Assembly (NCBI GenBank): GCA_947260005.1
Contig: CAMYOL010000057.1
Span: 1-32,269, forward strand
Source: an uncultured Ectothiorhodospiraceae bacterium
Lineage (GTDB): Bacteria > Pseudomonadota > Gammaproteobacteria > UBA6429 > Thiohalophilaceae
DNA length: 32,269 nt
Direction of reading: 5' to 3'
Numbering within the stretch: the first letter of the stretch is position 1; the number at the start of each line of letters is the position of its first letter. A program made the translations under genes and the position numbers. The notes below the pieces were generated by a model. That model did no database searches. It saw only the letters and a program-made list of their open reading frames with translations, and had not been told where the DNA came from. Below, piece by piece: positions 1-9,600 of the stretch.

Positions 1-888
1 GTCTCAGCTGTTATTCGGATTATGCCTCACTCCAGTGATAAAGCCCGGTTTAACAGAATCCTCGAACAAATGAAGTCATTCGGTATGATGACCTTATCCA
101 AATTTCAGGGCAAGCCGGTTAAACCAATCGATGATGTTCAGTTTCCAGATGTCGGGCGTACCGATTCTGATGTGTTTGAAAACAACTTCCTGGAAGTGAT
201 GCAATTTGTGGTTAATCATACAACGTTTGATCCAAAGGATGAGATCGATAATGAATTTCTTGCTGCATTGAAACCCTTGGGTGTTGAACCTGGCAAGACA
301 TTTGATAGTAGCAAGCTGATAAACCTCGACGGTAAACGAATTCGCAAGATCACAGATAAATTGCGCGAACGTAAATTCAGGCGAGCCATGGACCCAGAGC
401 AGACCGCAAAATTCGGAACCAGTATCTTTTTACCGAAAGGGAACATGACTGTCGATTTATTAGCGTTGCAATCTGTGATAGGCCCAATTGGTCAACCTGC
501 CACAGAAGCGGTGTATCCTCCCGTCACATCTAAAGATGGCAAAGCGATGAATGCGCAGAACGATTATGTAATTCGAATCAGCAAGGATCAAATGCCCCCC
601 GCGAAGGCATTTTGGTCGATGACATTATATGATTCAGCGAATGGCTTTTTTATCCCCAATGACAGAAAGAAATATAGCGTGGGTGAAAACTCTGGAATGA
701 AATTGAATGCCGATGGGGGCGTTGATGTCTACATTGCTGCAGAAAAACCAGAAGGTGTGCCGGAAGAAAACTGGTTGCCGGTTAATCGAAAGGATGAGAA
801 CCTAGATATCATTCTGCGTATTTATTATCCTGATTTGGAAAAGTACAAAACATGGACAGCTCCGCAAGCAGAGAAGCTTAAAAACTAG
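1..888 (+). CDS. DUF1254/DUF1214 domain protein, 5' truncated by window edge
   Basis: The reading frame is open from base 1, so the ATG at 22 is probably internal and the start lies outside the window. The visible part begins in the end of a DUF1254 region. The last ~110 residues have the DUF1214 pattern: a WSMTLYD motif, an NDRKKYSV segment matching the usual 'NP..RY.I', the NWLPV motif and a final LRIYYPD strand. DUF1254 and DUF1214 commonly occur together in periplasmic or exported bacterial proteins; their biochemical role is not established. The next gene, 33 bases downstream on the same strand, encodes a small secreted protein and could be cotranscribed. The family call is firm; the function is unknown. 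Confidence 0.8.
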   Translation, partial: VSAVIRIMPHSSDKARFNRILEQMKSFGMMTLSKFQGKPVKPIDDVQFPDVGRTDSDVFENNFLEVMQFVVNHTTFDPKDEIDNEFLAALKPLGVEPGKTFDSSKLINLDGKRIRKITDKLRERKFRRAMDPEQTAKFGTSIFLPKGNMTVDLLALQSVIGPIGQPATEAVYPPVTSKDGKAMNAQNDYVIRISKDQMPPAKAFWSMTLYDSANGFFIPNDRKKYSVGENSGMKLNADGGVDVYIAAEKPEGVPEENWLPVNRKDENLDIILRIYYPDLEKYKTWTAPQAEKLKN

Positions 889-921
889 AGTCGGGTAAGG
901 TATTTCGACAGGAGTTAGTTA

Positions 922-1197
922 ATGAAGAACACTCTATTCGCTGTAATGCTATTGATTACACCTGTGTCAGTTCAGGCCTCAGGCGGTTGGGATTTTAAAC
1001 ATACCCCTTATGCCTGGTTTGCCGGTGTTAAAGGTGAGGCCTCCACAATTCCGGGTGCACCTATTGTCCCCATAGGAGTCTCTCAGCGATATAATTTTGA
1101 TCGGGCAGGTGAACAAGCCTGGTTTGATGTTGACGGAGCGTCTGACATCGCTCGAAATTACAGATTGATCATCAATTATGAGATCCCGTTGTTCTAA
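922..1197 (+). CDS. Short secreted beta-barrel-like protein, possibly a degenerate remnant
   Basis: The 91-residue product starts with a signal peptide ending near VQASG. Next comes a GWDFKHTPYAWFAGVKGE stretch like the first strand of outer-membrane barrel proteins ('W.f..tPY.W..gl.G'). The C-terminus ends in an aromatic-rich strand closing with Phe, as in a barrel-assembly signal. Proteins of this kind are normally 200-300 residues, so this has only a first and a last strand, as after an internal deletion. The ATG has an AGGAG ribosome site ~7 bases upstream (910-914). It lies 33 bases after the DUF1254/1214 gene and converges on gltS. It could be a small real protein or a shrunken pseudogene; I cannot decide. 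Confidence 0.55.
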   Translation: MKNTLFAVMLLITPVSVQASGGWDFKHTPYAWFAGVKGEASTIPGAPIVPIGVSQRYNFDRAGEQAWFDVDGASDIARNYRLIINYEIPLF

Positions 1198-1219
1198 TTT
1201 TAATTCAAGTCTTAGACCA

Positions 1220-1237
1220 ATTTTCTGTTCAGAAAAT
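1220..1237. terminator. AT-rich palindrome between convergent genes
   Basis: ATTTTCTG at 1220-1227 is exactly complementary to CAGAAAAT at 1230-1237, in the 42-base gap between the short barrel gene and gltS, which converge here. T-runs sit inside the stem on both strands. It could act as a weak bidirectional terminator, but the stem is low in GC. Confidence 0.35.
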
Positions 1238-1239
1238 AT

Positions 1240-2469
1240 TCAGAAACTCTTCAGGAACAACGGTATAAAGATAGCGTTAACAATGTCAATAAAGAAGGCA
1301 CAAACCAAAGGCACGATAATAAAAGCCAGCTGCGATGGACCGTATTGTTTACTAACGGCCGACATATTTGCCATGGCCGTCGGCGTCGAACCCAGTGATA
1401 TTCCACCAAAACCAGCGCACACCACCGCAGCGTCATAATTTCGACCCATCGCTGGAAACACAACAAACAAATTAATCGCCACCGCGACCACGACTTGTGC
1501 GGCAAGAATACCCATGATGGGCCCGGCAAGATCGACCAAGGTCCATAGCTGTAAACTCATCAATGACATGGCGAGGAAGGTGCCCAGAGATATATCAGCA
1601 ATCAAAGCGATCGTCGGCTTGCGGGTTGGCCAGGCCATACCCGACCAGCGCGGCATGTTCTTCGGAATGGTATTGGTGATCAGGATCCCTGCAAACAGAC
1701 AGGTGACAAACAGTGGGAGTTGCAGCCCCATATTTTCCAAACCTTCATTTAAGAATACACCTACAATAATGCTCACATGAATGGCCAGAATGGCGTCGAG
1801 AAAATCCAGGTAACCGAACCCAACGGGTTTTGACTGTTCATCGTTAGCAACACCCACCACCAGGACTTCATCTTTGTTGGGTTTGAGATCGTATCGTTTG
1901 ATCAAGAGTTTCGCTATGGGACCGCCCATCACACTGGCAAGGATCAGACCGAACGTCGCAGAGGCAATGCCAATCTCCATTGCATTGCTGATGTTATAGT
2001 CTTCTGCGATACGGGGAGCCCAGGCGATCGCGGTGCCGTGCCCACCGATGAGTGAGACGGTGCCACTGAGCATACCGACCTGTGAGGGCTGATCAAATAA
2101 TGATGCCATGGTAATACCGGTCAGGTTTTGCAGTGCCATGTAGACAATCGTAATCACCAGTAAGATCACCAGCGGTTTACCACCGGATATGAGATCCTTA
2201 AGACTGGCATTAATACCAATGGTGGTAAAAAAGTAGACGAGTAAAAAATCTCGCGCCGCGAGATCGTATTCTACTGCAACACCCGAAACGGCATAGACAA
2301 TGCCAAGGATGATTGAAAATAACAGACCACCGGTTACTGGCTCAGGGATACTGAAATTCTGTAGAAAGGCGACTTTTTCATTCAATCGTTTACCGATGAA
2401 CAACACGATGATGCCGGTCGTAACCGCCAGGAAACTTTTAATGTGTAACGTACCGTCTACGAGATCCAT
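1240..2469 (-). CDS. gltS: Sodium/glutamate symporter GltS
   Basis: The 409-residue product (family norm about 400) is a polytopic inner-membrane protein of the ESS family, importing glutamate with Na+. The N-terminal half contains IPEPVTGGLL (residues 41-50) and the conserved GGHGTAIAW loop (142-150), followed by the ATFGLILASVMGGPIAK helix typical of GltS. The second half repeats the architecture and ends in hydrophobic helices. The ATG at 2467-2469 gives the expected N-terminus (DLVDGTLHIKSF). It is the only minus-strand gene in the first 6 kb, so it is probably monocistronic, converging on the short barrel gene. Substrate preference for glutamate is inferred from the family. Confidence 0.93.
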   Translation of the reverse strand: MDLVDGTLHIKSFLAVTTGIIVLFIGKRLNEKVAFLQNFSIPEPVTGGLLFSIILGIVYAVSGVAVEYDLAARDFLLVYFFTTIGINASLKDLISGGKPLVILLVITIVYMALQNLTGITMASLFDQPSQVGMLSGTVSLIGGHGTAIAWAPRIAEDYNISNAMEIGIASATFGLILASVMGGPIAKLLIKRYDLKPNKDEVLVVGVANDEQSKPVGFGYLDFLDAILAIHVSIIVGVFLNEGLENMGLQLPLFVTCLFAGILITNTIPKNMPRWSGMAWPTRKPTIALIADISLGTFLAMSLMSLQLWTLVDLAGPIMGILAAQVVVAVAINLFVVFPAMGRNYDAAVVCAGFGGISLGSTPTAMANMSAVSKQYGPSQLAFIIVPLVCAFFIDIVNAIFIPLFLKSF

Positions 2470-2713
2470 ATGTTAATCCAGACTACTAAATCTTTATTGA
2501 ATATACATCATATAGAACGGCTCTGCCTGGTGAATTAATTAACGATATTGTCCTGGATCAACTAAACTTTAATTTTGTATGGCCATTATTTACTCGCGAA
2601 GTATATTAAAATATAGGGTGTTAGCTTACCTGGCCTGTTGTATTGCTAAAGTATCATATATATTAAGGTATAAAATCAAATGGAAGTACGGTGAAGCAAA
2701 ATAGGGCAGAAAA

Positions 2714-3787
2714 GTGGACCTGAATCATCCAGCAAAAATCGATCAGACTACCTCTTCGCGATTTAGAATTATGAGGGTCATAAAATTATTATTACTGGCC
2801 ATTGTATTGATTGGTCTAACGGGCTGGGGCAGTTTGGCCATCTTTTATGGTGATTCGGCCGAGAGCCTGTTGCAAACAATATTATCGATCGCATTTGGTG
2901 TCGCTGGTTTTGCGGCTGTCATTAGTCTTTTTATTCTTCGTTGGCGCTTACCGCTTGTGGGTGGTTTTTTATTACTGTTTGTCGTTGTGCTGGTATGGTG
3001 GTTCAATATCTCACCATCAAACGAACGTGTCTGGCGACAGGAAGAGGCTCGTTCGCCATTTGCAAAAATAGAAGGTGATATTGTTACGATACACAACGTG
3101 CGTAATTTCACCTACCGCACCGAAACAGATTTTACGCCTGCTTACTATAGTAAAAGCTATGATCTTTCTAAACTTAACGGTATCGATTTGTTTGCGGTTT
3201 ACTGGATGGGTCCGGCGATCGCTCACACTATTATTAGTTTCGATTTTGGCGGGCAAGATCATTTAGCAATCTCAATCGAAGCGCGCAAGGAACAGGGGGA
3301 AGGTTATTCCACGATCAAAGGGTTTTTCCGCCAATACGAGCTGATCTATATTGTTGCCGATGAACGTGATTTGATTCGATTACGCACCGACTATCGAGAT
3401 GATCCTCCGGAAGAGGTGTATCTCTATCGCTTGCAAAGTACTCCAGAGAATGCTCGGAAATTTTTTATGGAATATGTCAAGAACATCAATGAAATAAATG
3501 ACCAGCCACGTTTTTACAATACCCTTTTAGCGAATTGTACCAACGTGATATGGATGCACGGGCACGTTAATCCCGGCCGTGTTCCTTTCTCCTGGAAGAT
3601 TCTTGCCAGTGGTTATTTACCTGAGTATCTCTACGAAAAGGGTCGGCTGGACACCTCGGTGTCGTTTGCTGAATTGAACAAACGAGGACATGTTAATCCC
3701 ATTGCAAAGCAGTTAGGTAATACGGCTGATTTCTCCCAACGGATTCGTGCTGGAGAGGCGTCGACGAGTACTGCAGTGTCACGCTGA
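2714..3787 (+). CDS. Membrane-anchored DUF4105 (Lnb N-terminal-like) protein
   Basis: The product has three hydrophobic segments near residues 21-43, 54-75 and 80-97, then a ~250-residue domain outside the membrane. The domain resembles DUF4105 (Lnb N-terminal periplasmic): AHTIISFDF (170-178) supplies a conserved His, VYLYRL follows at 235-240, and LLANCTNV (271-278) supplies the conserved NCT Cys. In Gram-positive Lnb this Cys/His domain takes part in lipoprotein N-acylation remodelling; the Gram-negative homologues are uncharacterised, so I infer no reaction. The start used is a GTG just after a purine-rich AGGGCAGAAAA. An ATG at 2771 is an alternative that still keeps all membrane segments. 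It stands alone between gltS (divergent) and nhaA. Confidence 0.75.
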   Translation: MDLNHPAKIDQTTSSRFRIMRVIKLLLLAIVLIGLTGWGSLAIFYGDSAESLLQTILSIAFGVAGFAAVISLFILRWRLPLVGGFLLLFVVVLVWWFNISPSNERVWRQEEARSPFAKIEGDIVTIHNVRNFTYRTETDFTPAYYSKSYDLSKLNGIDLFAVYWMGPAIAHTIISFDFGGQDHLAISIEARKEQGEGYSTIKGFFRQYELIYIVADERDLIRLRTDYRDDPPEEVYLYRLQSTPENARKFFMEYVKNINEINDQPRFYNTLLANCTNVIWMHGHVNPGRVPFSWKILASGYLPEYLYEKGRLDTSVSFAELNKRGHVNPIAKQLGNTADFSQRIRAGEASTSTAVSR

Positions 3788-3987
3788 TAACGTATTTACG
3801 GGTTATCTACTACGATGCTGGTAACATAGGGTGACATATTGAGAAATTGAAGGCTGAGGAATTTTGGGGATGTTTGATTCTATTTAGTATTATGTAACCT
3901 CGTCAAAATTTATTATTCGATTGTCTAGTTTGAAATAGGTTATGATCAATTCTGGTGTTTATGATTATAAATGGCAGGATCTCCATT

Positions 3988-5343
3988 ATGGCTATTGAGA
4001 AACGTTTTTACTTTGCACCCTGGGAAAAGGCTTATCAACGAATAGCCACCCCTTTCGAAGAATTCATTCACCGCCAGACAACGACGGGTATTCTTCTGAT
4101 GACCTGTGCGGTCATCGCATTAATCATTGCCAATACGCCACTGCTCGAGCCTTATGACAAACTGCTGCATATGCGAGTTGGTTTTTTTGCTGGTAATTGG
4201 CGCATTGAGCACAATGTCCATCACTGGATCAACGATGGTCTGATGACCATTTTCTTTTTTGTCGTTGGTCTTGAAATCAAACGTGAGATCCTGACCGGTG
4301 ATCTTTCTAATCCTAAAAATGCCGTGTTACCGGTTGCGGCGGCTATTGGTGGCATGGTGGTGCCCGCGCTGTTTTATTATATGGTGAATCGGGATGGTTT
4401 AGGTGATGGTGGCTGGGGTATCCCGATGGCGACCGACATTGCCTTTGCCGTAGGCGTCATGGCGTTATTAGGAAGTCGTGTACCCAGGAGCTTACTGACC
4501 TTTTTAGTGGCGCTGGCGATCGTTGATGATTTGGGCGCGGTGACGGTTATTGCCTTATTCTATACAGATGAAGTCAACCTGACCTACCTCGGTGCCGCGG
4601 TGTTGATCACCGCATTTATGTATATGCTTAATTTGATGGGCATACGTCGATCGCTACCCTATTTTTTGTTTGCCATAGTATTGTGGATTGTTATGGAGGG
4701 TTCTGGTGTGCATGCCACCATTGCCGGAATCTTTGCGGCCTGGACCATCCCGGCTTATTCTCGTTTTACCCCGAGCGTTTTTAGTAATGAGGTCCGTTCG
4801 ATCCTGGATCGCTTTGATGAACATGGCGAGGATGGAAAACCCTTAATCAATAACCCAAAACAAGCGGGTTTAGCCTGGAAAATGGGACATGCATATGATC
4901 TAGGTGTTTCGCCATTACAACGTCTCGAAACGGGTTTGCACATACCCTCTACTTATTTGGTTATCCCGCTTTTTGCATTGGCGAATGCAGCGATACCATT
5001 AGACATGAATTCGATAGCCAGTGCGATGACCGATCCGATTGCACTGGGTATTATATTCGGCCTGGTGGGGGGTAAACTGGTTGGAATCGCCGGTGTCGTC
5101 TGGGTATTACAAAAGATGGGTATCGGGGTGTTGCCTGAAGGCGTCAATATCAAACACGTTGTTGGGGCCGGGTTTGTTGCCGGTATTGGTTTTACGATGT
5201 CGATTTTTATCTCGGAGCTGGCCTTTCAATGGGATGGGGAGATTGTGGTCGTGGCCAAGATGGGCATCCTGTTTGCTTCGCTAATAGCGGGTATTTGTGG
5301 GTATGTTTGGTTACGATTTTTTACTGAACCGGCAAACAAATAA
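3988..5343 (+). CDS. nhaA: Na+/H+ antiporter NhaA
   Basis: The 451-residue product is an NhaA-family electrogenic Na+/H+ antiporter of the inner membrane, exporting Na+ for protons to keep internal pH and salt in check. The ion-binding signature is intact: GIPMATDIAF (Asp150, equivalent to E. coli Asp133) and ALAIVDDLGA (Asp180-Asp181, the essential pair). FVVGLEIKRE and GIGFTMSIFI are also present. It is longer than E. coli NhaA (388 residues), mainly through a hydrophilic insertion at ~275-310 (DEHGEDGKP region), as in the longer NhaA subtype. I chose the ATG at 3988 because AGGA lies 9-12 bases upstream; the frame stays open to a GTG at 3955. No nhaR-type regulator is adjacent. Confidence 0.95.
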   Translation: MAIEKRFYFAPWEKAYQRIATPFEEFIHRQTTTGILLMTCAVIALIIANTPLLEPYDKLLHMRVGFFAGNWRIEHNVHHWINDGLMTIFFFVVGLEIKREILTGDLSNPKNAVLPVAAAIGGMVVPALFYYMVNRDGLGDGGWGIPMATDIAFAVGVMALLGSRVPRSLLTFLVALAIVDDLGAVTVIALFYTDEVNLTYLGAAVLITAFMYMLNLMGIRRSLPYFLFAIVLWIVMEGSGVHATIAGIFAAWTIPAYSRFTPSVFSNEVRSILDRFDEHGEDGKPLINNPKQAGLAWKMGHAYDLGVSPLQRLETGLHIPSTYLVIPLFALANAAIPLDMNSIASAMTDPIALGIIFGLVGGKLVGIAGVVWVLQKMGIGVLPEGVNIKHVVGAGFVAGIGFTMSIFISELAFQWDGEIVVVAKMGILFASLIAGICGYVWLRFFTEPANK

Positions 5344-5360
5344 AATCAGTATTAAGTTAT

Positions 5361-5406
5361 AAAAAATATTCTCTAAGATGAGTAACTTCTATCGATAATA
5401 TTTTTT
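5361..5406. other. AT-only inverted repeat between nhaA and the barrel gene
   Basis: AAAAAATATT at 5361-5370 and AATATTTTTT at 5397-5406 are exact reverse complements separated by 26 bases. The position 3' of nhaA and the closing T-run would fit a weak terminator, but the stem has no G or C, so bent promoter DNA is as likely. Confidence 0.3.
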
Positions 5407-5460
5407 AATTCTAAATTTTTTAAAGATGAATGGCGTGTTCTTTAAACTACGTGATGATAG

Positions 5461-6318
5461 ATGATGGATCACTTATTCAAGTCAAGCAGACGGATACGAT
5501 ATGAGTTGCTGCTTACATTGCTTCTGCCTCAGATGTCTCAGGCGGAAGAATGGATCAACCAGGGTGAAGAAAAATTTGAGTTTGGTATTGGTGTATTTCT
5601 ACCGTCTTTCACTTCCAAAGTTCGGGTTGATAATTCTACTCTGGATACAGGCACCAGCATTGACCTGGAGGATGATCTGGGCTTGAGTAGCAAGGAGTCA
5701 ACTTATTGGGTCAATGGTATCTGGCGATTTAGTCCTAATCATCGTATATCACTTGCTTATTTCGGATTTTCCAGGGACTCAGTGGCAACGGCGCTTACCG
5801 ATATTGAAATTGGAGAGGAGATATTCCCTGCCGGAGCAACAATGACGACCACTTTTGATTTTCAGTCAATCCCGCTCATTTACAGCTATTCATTTATTAA
5901 GTCTGCTAAACATGAATTGGCCGGTAGCTTTGGGCTGCATATTGATAGACTGGAATTAAAAATCAAAGGTGATGCATTTTTGAGTGGCACTGGAGAGGTT
6001 GATGGAGAGGTTAATGCTAAGGCACAGGCACCACTACCTTTATTTGGTATAGATTATGAATACCATGCCAGTAAACGATGGACCCATGGTATTCACGCTG
6101 AGTTTTTTAGTTTAGATCTGGAAGATACTGATTTTGGATTCTCCGGTACGATATTTAATATCAGGGCCAGTACGGAGTACTGGTTTTATAACCAATTTGG
6201 CGTTGGGTTTGCGGTTAACTGGTTCAGCATGGATGTGGATGTAAATGACAGTGATTGGCGGGGTCGTATTGATTATGAATACCTGGGGCCACAGGTTTAT
6301 GCCAATATGCGCTTCTAA
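5461..6318 (+). CDS. Outer-membrane beta-barrel protein, uncharacterised
   Basis: A signal peptide (cleavage likely after MSQA, before EEW) precedes about 250 residues of alternating hydrophobic/aromatic strands with acidic turns: FEFGIGVFLPSF, WVNGIWRFSP, HRISLAYFGFSR, GIHAEFFSLDLE, EYWFYNQFGVGFAVNWF. The chain ends YANMRF, with the terminal Phe expected of a barrel-assembly signal. Strand number and length (285 residues) suggest a barrel of 8-12 strands. No channel or enzyme motif is visible and no specific function can be given. ATG ATG start; the second Met is equally possible. It is probably monocistronic: nhaA lies 117 bases upstream and a repeat element follows it. Confidence 0.75.
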   Translation: MMDHLFKSSRRIRYELLLTLLLPQMSQAEEWINQGEEKFEFGIGVFLPSFTSKVRVDNSTLDTGTSIDLEDDLGLSSKESTYWVNGIWRFSPNHRISLAYFGFSRDSVATALTDIEIGEEIFPAGATMTTTFDFQSIPLIYSYSFIKSAKHELAGSFGLHIDRLELKIKGDAFLSGTGEVDGEVNAKAQAPLPLFGIDYEYHASKRWTHGIHAEFFSLDLEDTDFGFSGTIFNIRASTEYWFYNQFGVGFAVNWFSMDVDVNDSDWRGRIDYEYLGPQVYANMRF

Positions 6319-6381
6319 TAATATAAGATCGAATCAGTTGAAATGAAAACTATATATAACCGGTTAAGAGTTTAATTTAAC

Positions 6382-6638
6382 CTGTCATTCTAACCGTAGT
6401 GAAGCGTAGGGAATGACTGTAGCGAAGCGGAAGGAATACTGTGTGATGCGCAAAACGCTTCTAGGCAGTGACTGCATGAAATGCGTGGCGGTTGACCGTA
6501 GCATTGCATAGGAAATGCTGCTCGAAGCGCGAAGCGGTTCAAGGCAGTACAAAGCATGTGGAATGAGCGATAGCGAGTGAAGAATCTTTTTGTGATTGAA
6601 ATTAAGATCCTTCGTCGTTGCACTCCTCAGGATGACAG
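6382..6638. repeat. Interspersed repeat with terminal inverted repeats (MITE-like)
   Basis: The 257-bp element is bounded by CTGTCATTCT (6382-6391) and AGGATGACAG (6629-6638), inverted repeats matching at 9 of 10 positions. The interior is full of short repeated words (GTAGTGAAGCGTAGGGAATGA, GTAGCGAAGCGGAAGGAAT, GCGATAGCGAGTGAAGAAT) and ends with AAGATCCTTCGTCG, wording common to interspersed non-coding repeats in many bacterial genomes. It fills the 368-base gap between the barrel gene and the RND operon. No transposase is encoded; the minus-strand frame inside it reads only repeat DNA. Confidence 0.7.
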
Positions 6639-6686
6639 TATAAGCAGTTCTTTGCTTTGCTTGTAATACTATGCATCTGGCGTGAC

Positions 6687-9600
6687 TTAATTAATTGGTT
6701 GATATTTGATTTTATAAACCAGTATGTAAATAACCGGTAATACAATCAAGGTCAGGATGGTCGCAAAGCCAAGACCGAACATCACCGTCACTGCCATAGA
6801 CGAGAAGAAGGCATCAAACAATAACGGCACCAGGCCAAGGATGGTGGTGATAGCCGCCATGGATACAGGTCTGACCCGACTAACCGCCGAATGGACCACT
6901 GCGAGGTAGGGATCTTTGCCTTCTTTAAGCTCTATAGAAATCTGATCCACTAACACGATACCATTTTTAATAATCATCCCGATTAAGCTGATAAACCCTA
7001 ATAAAGCGATAAACGTAAAGGGGGTTCCGGTTAGCAGTAATCCGAAAGCAACACCGATGATGGCCAGCGGGACCGTTGACCAGATTATTAAGGGTTGTCG
7101 AAAGTTATTAAACAGCAAGACCGTGATGATAAACATCATGGCAATGCCGATTGGCAGTGAGGCAAATAACGGACCTTGTGCTTTGCCAGAGCTTTCAAAT
7201 TCGCCTCCCCATTCCAGAGAATATCCAGGTGGTAATGTTATGGCTTCAATTTTTGATTGTACACGATTGAATACGGCCGCAGTGGTATCTTCGCCAAGAA
7301 TGTTTGGATCAGTGACGACCATAATGGTCCGTTTGCGATCACGGCGGTTAATGATCGAGTCTTCCCAGACTGTTTCAAATTCACTGACGACTTGTTCGAT
7401 AGGGACATAACGGCTATAAACCGGACTCCAGATTTGTATCTCAGGTAAGCTATCCAGGCTCAGACGTTCAATCGCTGGAGGACGGGCTACTATCGGCATT
7501 AAGGTTGTACCATCGCGATATAAACCAATTTCTTTTCCACTAAAACTCATTAACAAGGCATCGTCCATATCTTTTTTGCTGATGCCGAGTCTACGTGCCT
7601 GTGCTTCTGCGAAGATAGGACGGATTATTTTGGCGCGGGCTTTCCAATCATCTCTGACTGCCACGGTACCTGGATCGGCCAGTAAAATATCACGAGCCTG
7701 CTTGGAGATCGTTCTTAATACGGTTGGGTCGGGGCCACTAAAGCGTGCCTCGATTTTTCCCTGGGAAGAGGGACCTAATTCAACTTTTTTAAATTTAAAT
7801 AACGCTTGCGGATAATTATCACTGAGGTGATTTTCAATCTGTTTTATAAACGAATCAATTTTTTTATAATCATCAACTTCGATCATCCATTGTCCGTAAC
7901 TTGGAAACACTTTTTCGGGTGAATAGGTCAACATAAATCGAATGCCACCCTGTCCGGTGTTTGAACTAATTCTTTTTATACCATCGAGCTTCATCAGGTA
8001 TTTTTCAACTTCTTGAATATCCGCCTGGGTCGCTCGAATATCCGTCCCTTGTTGACGCCAGTAGTCAACAAAAAATATCGGTGTCGTCATGTAAGGAAAA
8101 AAGGCCTGTTTTACATAACCAAATCCGTAGCCCGCCAGTACCAGTAAAACAACAGCGGATAGTGCGGTTGTTTTGCTGTTGCGCAGGCAGGTATCAAGCA
8201 GTTTTTTATAGACTGTGAATATGAGTCCTTTGTATGGATCGTTATCGCTTTCATTGTTATCTTTCGGCTTTGCTTCTTTAAAAAACATATCGGCAAAGAA
8301 AGGGGTTAAGCTGATCGCGGTAAACCAACTCAGCATTAATGAGATTAACAATACATAAAAGAGAGAGGCGAGCATCTCACCGGTCGAGTCGGGTGATAAT
8401 CCAATTGGTGCAAAGGCGGTGACCGCGATGACGGTTGCGCCGAGTAAGGGCCAAATCGTTTGCTTGGTGATCGCGGCTGCAGCCTGAATTTTACTAAGAC
8501 CTCGTTGCATGCCGATTAATATGCCTTCTGTGATGACGATGGCATTATCCACCAGCATTCCAAGTGCGATGATTAATGCGCCTAATGATATACGTTGCAG
8601 ATCGATGTTATATATCTTCATAAAGATAAAGCTGCCGACCACGGTCAGGAACAGGATTAGCCCTATCAACAGGCCACTACGGATGCCCATAAATATCAAT
8701 AACACGGCAATGACAATGGTAACGGCTTGTGCCAGGCTGACAACAAATCCATTTATGGATGCCGATACTAACGCGGGTTGGTTATATAAAGGTTCGAGTT
8801 CGATGCCAACCGGGCGTTGAGCCTCGAGTTCAGCGAGACGGGCTTCAATGCGTTTACCAACCTCAACAACGTTGTATCCAAAACCGAACGAGACACCGAG
8901 CGTAATAGCCTCGCGACCATTGACCGAGGCGAGGTAAGTCGGGACTTCTTTAAAGCCTCGTTTGACGGTCGCCACGTCACCCAAATAGACCAGTTGTCTG
9001 GCACCGGCTTCACTAATAATGAGTCGTTCCATTTCTTTGACGTCCTGGAACTCACCTGTCGGACTAAAACGAATGTATTCCTGATCGAGTTTAACCGCAC
9101 CCGCATTTGAGACGACATTTTGGGTCGAAAGTATGTCGTAAATACGTTGGTAGGGAATGCCGAGGCGGGCCATTTTACTTCGAGAAATCTCAACAAAGAC
9201 CTGTTCCTGTTGTTTGCCTGCGACGGTCACTTTACCGACCCCTTCAACCAGAACGAGTTCACGACGTAAAAAGTCGACATAATCAACCAGCTCTTTATAA
9301 CTGTATCCATCGCCGACAATGCCAAATAATAATCCGTAAATATCGCCGAAATCATCATTGACCATTGGGGGTTTAACACCAGGTGGGAGTGAAGGAGCCA
9401 GGTCGTTTACTTTACGTCTGAGCTCATCCCAGATCTGCGGTAATTGATCCGGGCCATAGATTCTATCCATCGTTACGGTAATTTGTGACAGGCCTGCTGT
9501 ACTGATTGAACGTATATAATCCACGTATGGTAGTTGTTGAATCGCATTTTCCAATGGATAGGTGACTTCTTCCTCAACTTGCTGGGGAGAGGCGCCAGGG

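Noticed and set aside
6390-6623. 77-codon minus-strand frame
   Set aside because: It lies wholly inside the interspersed repeat and its translation is repeat sequence; no ribosome site or family resemblance.
8768-9196. 142-codon minus-strand frame in the RND gene
   Set aside because: Out-of-frame shadow of a well-supported 1021-residue permease.
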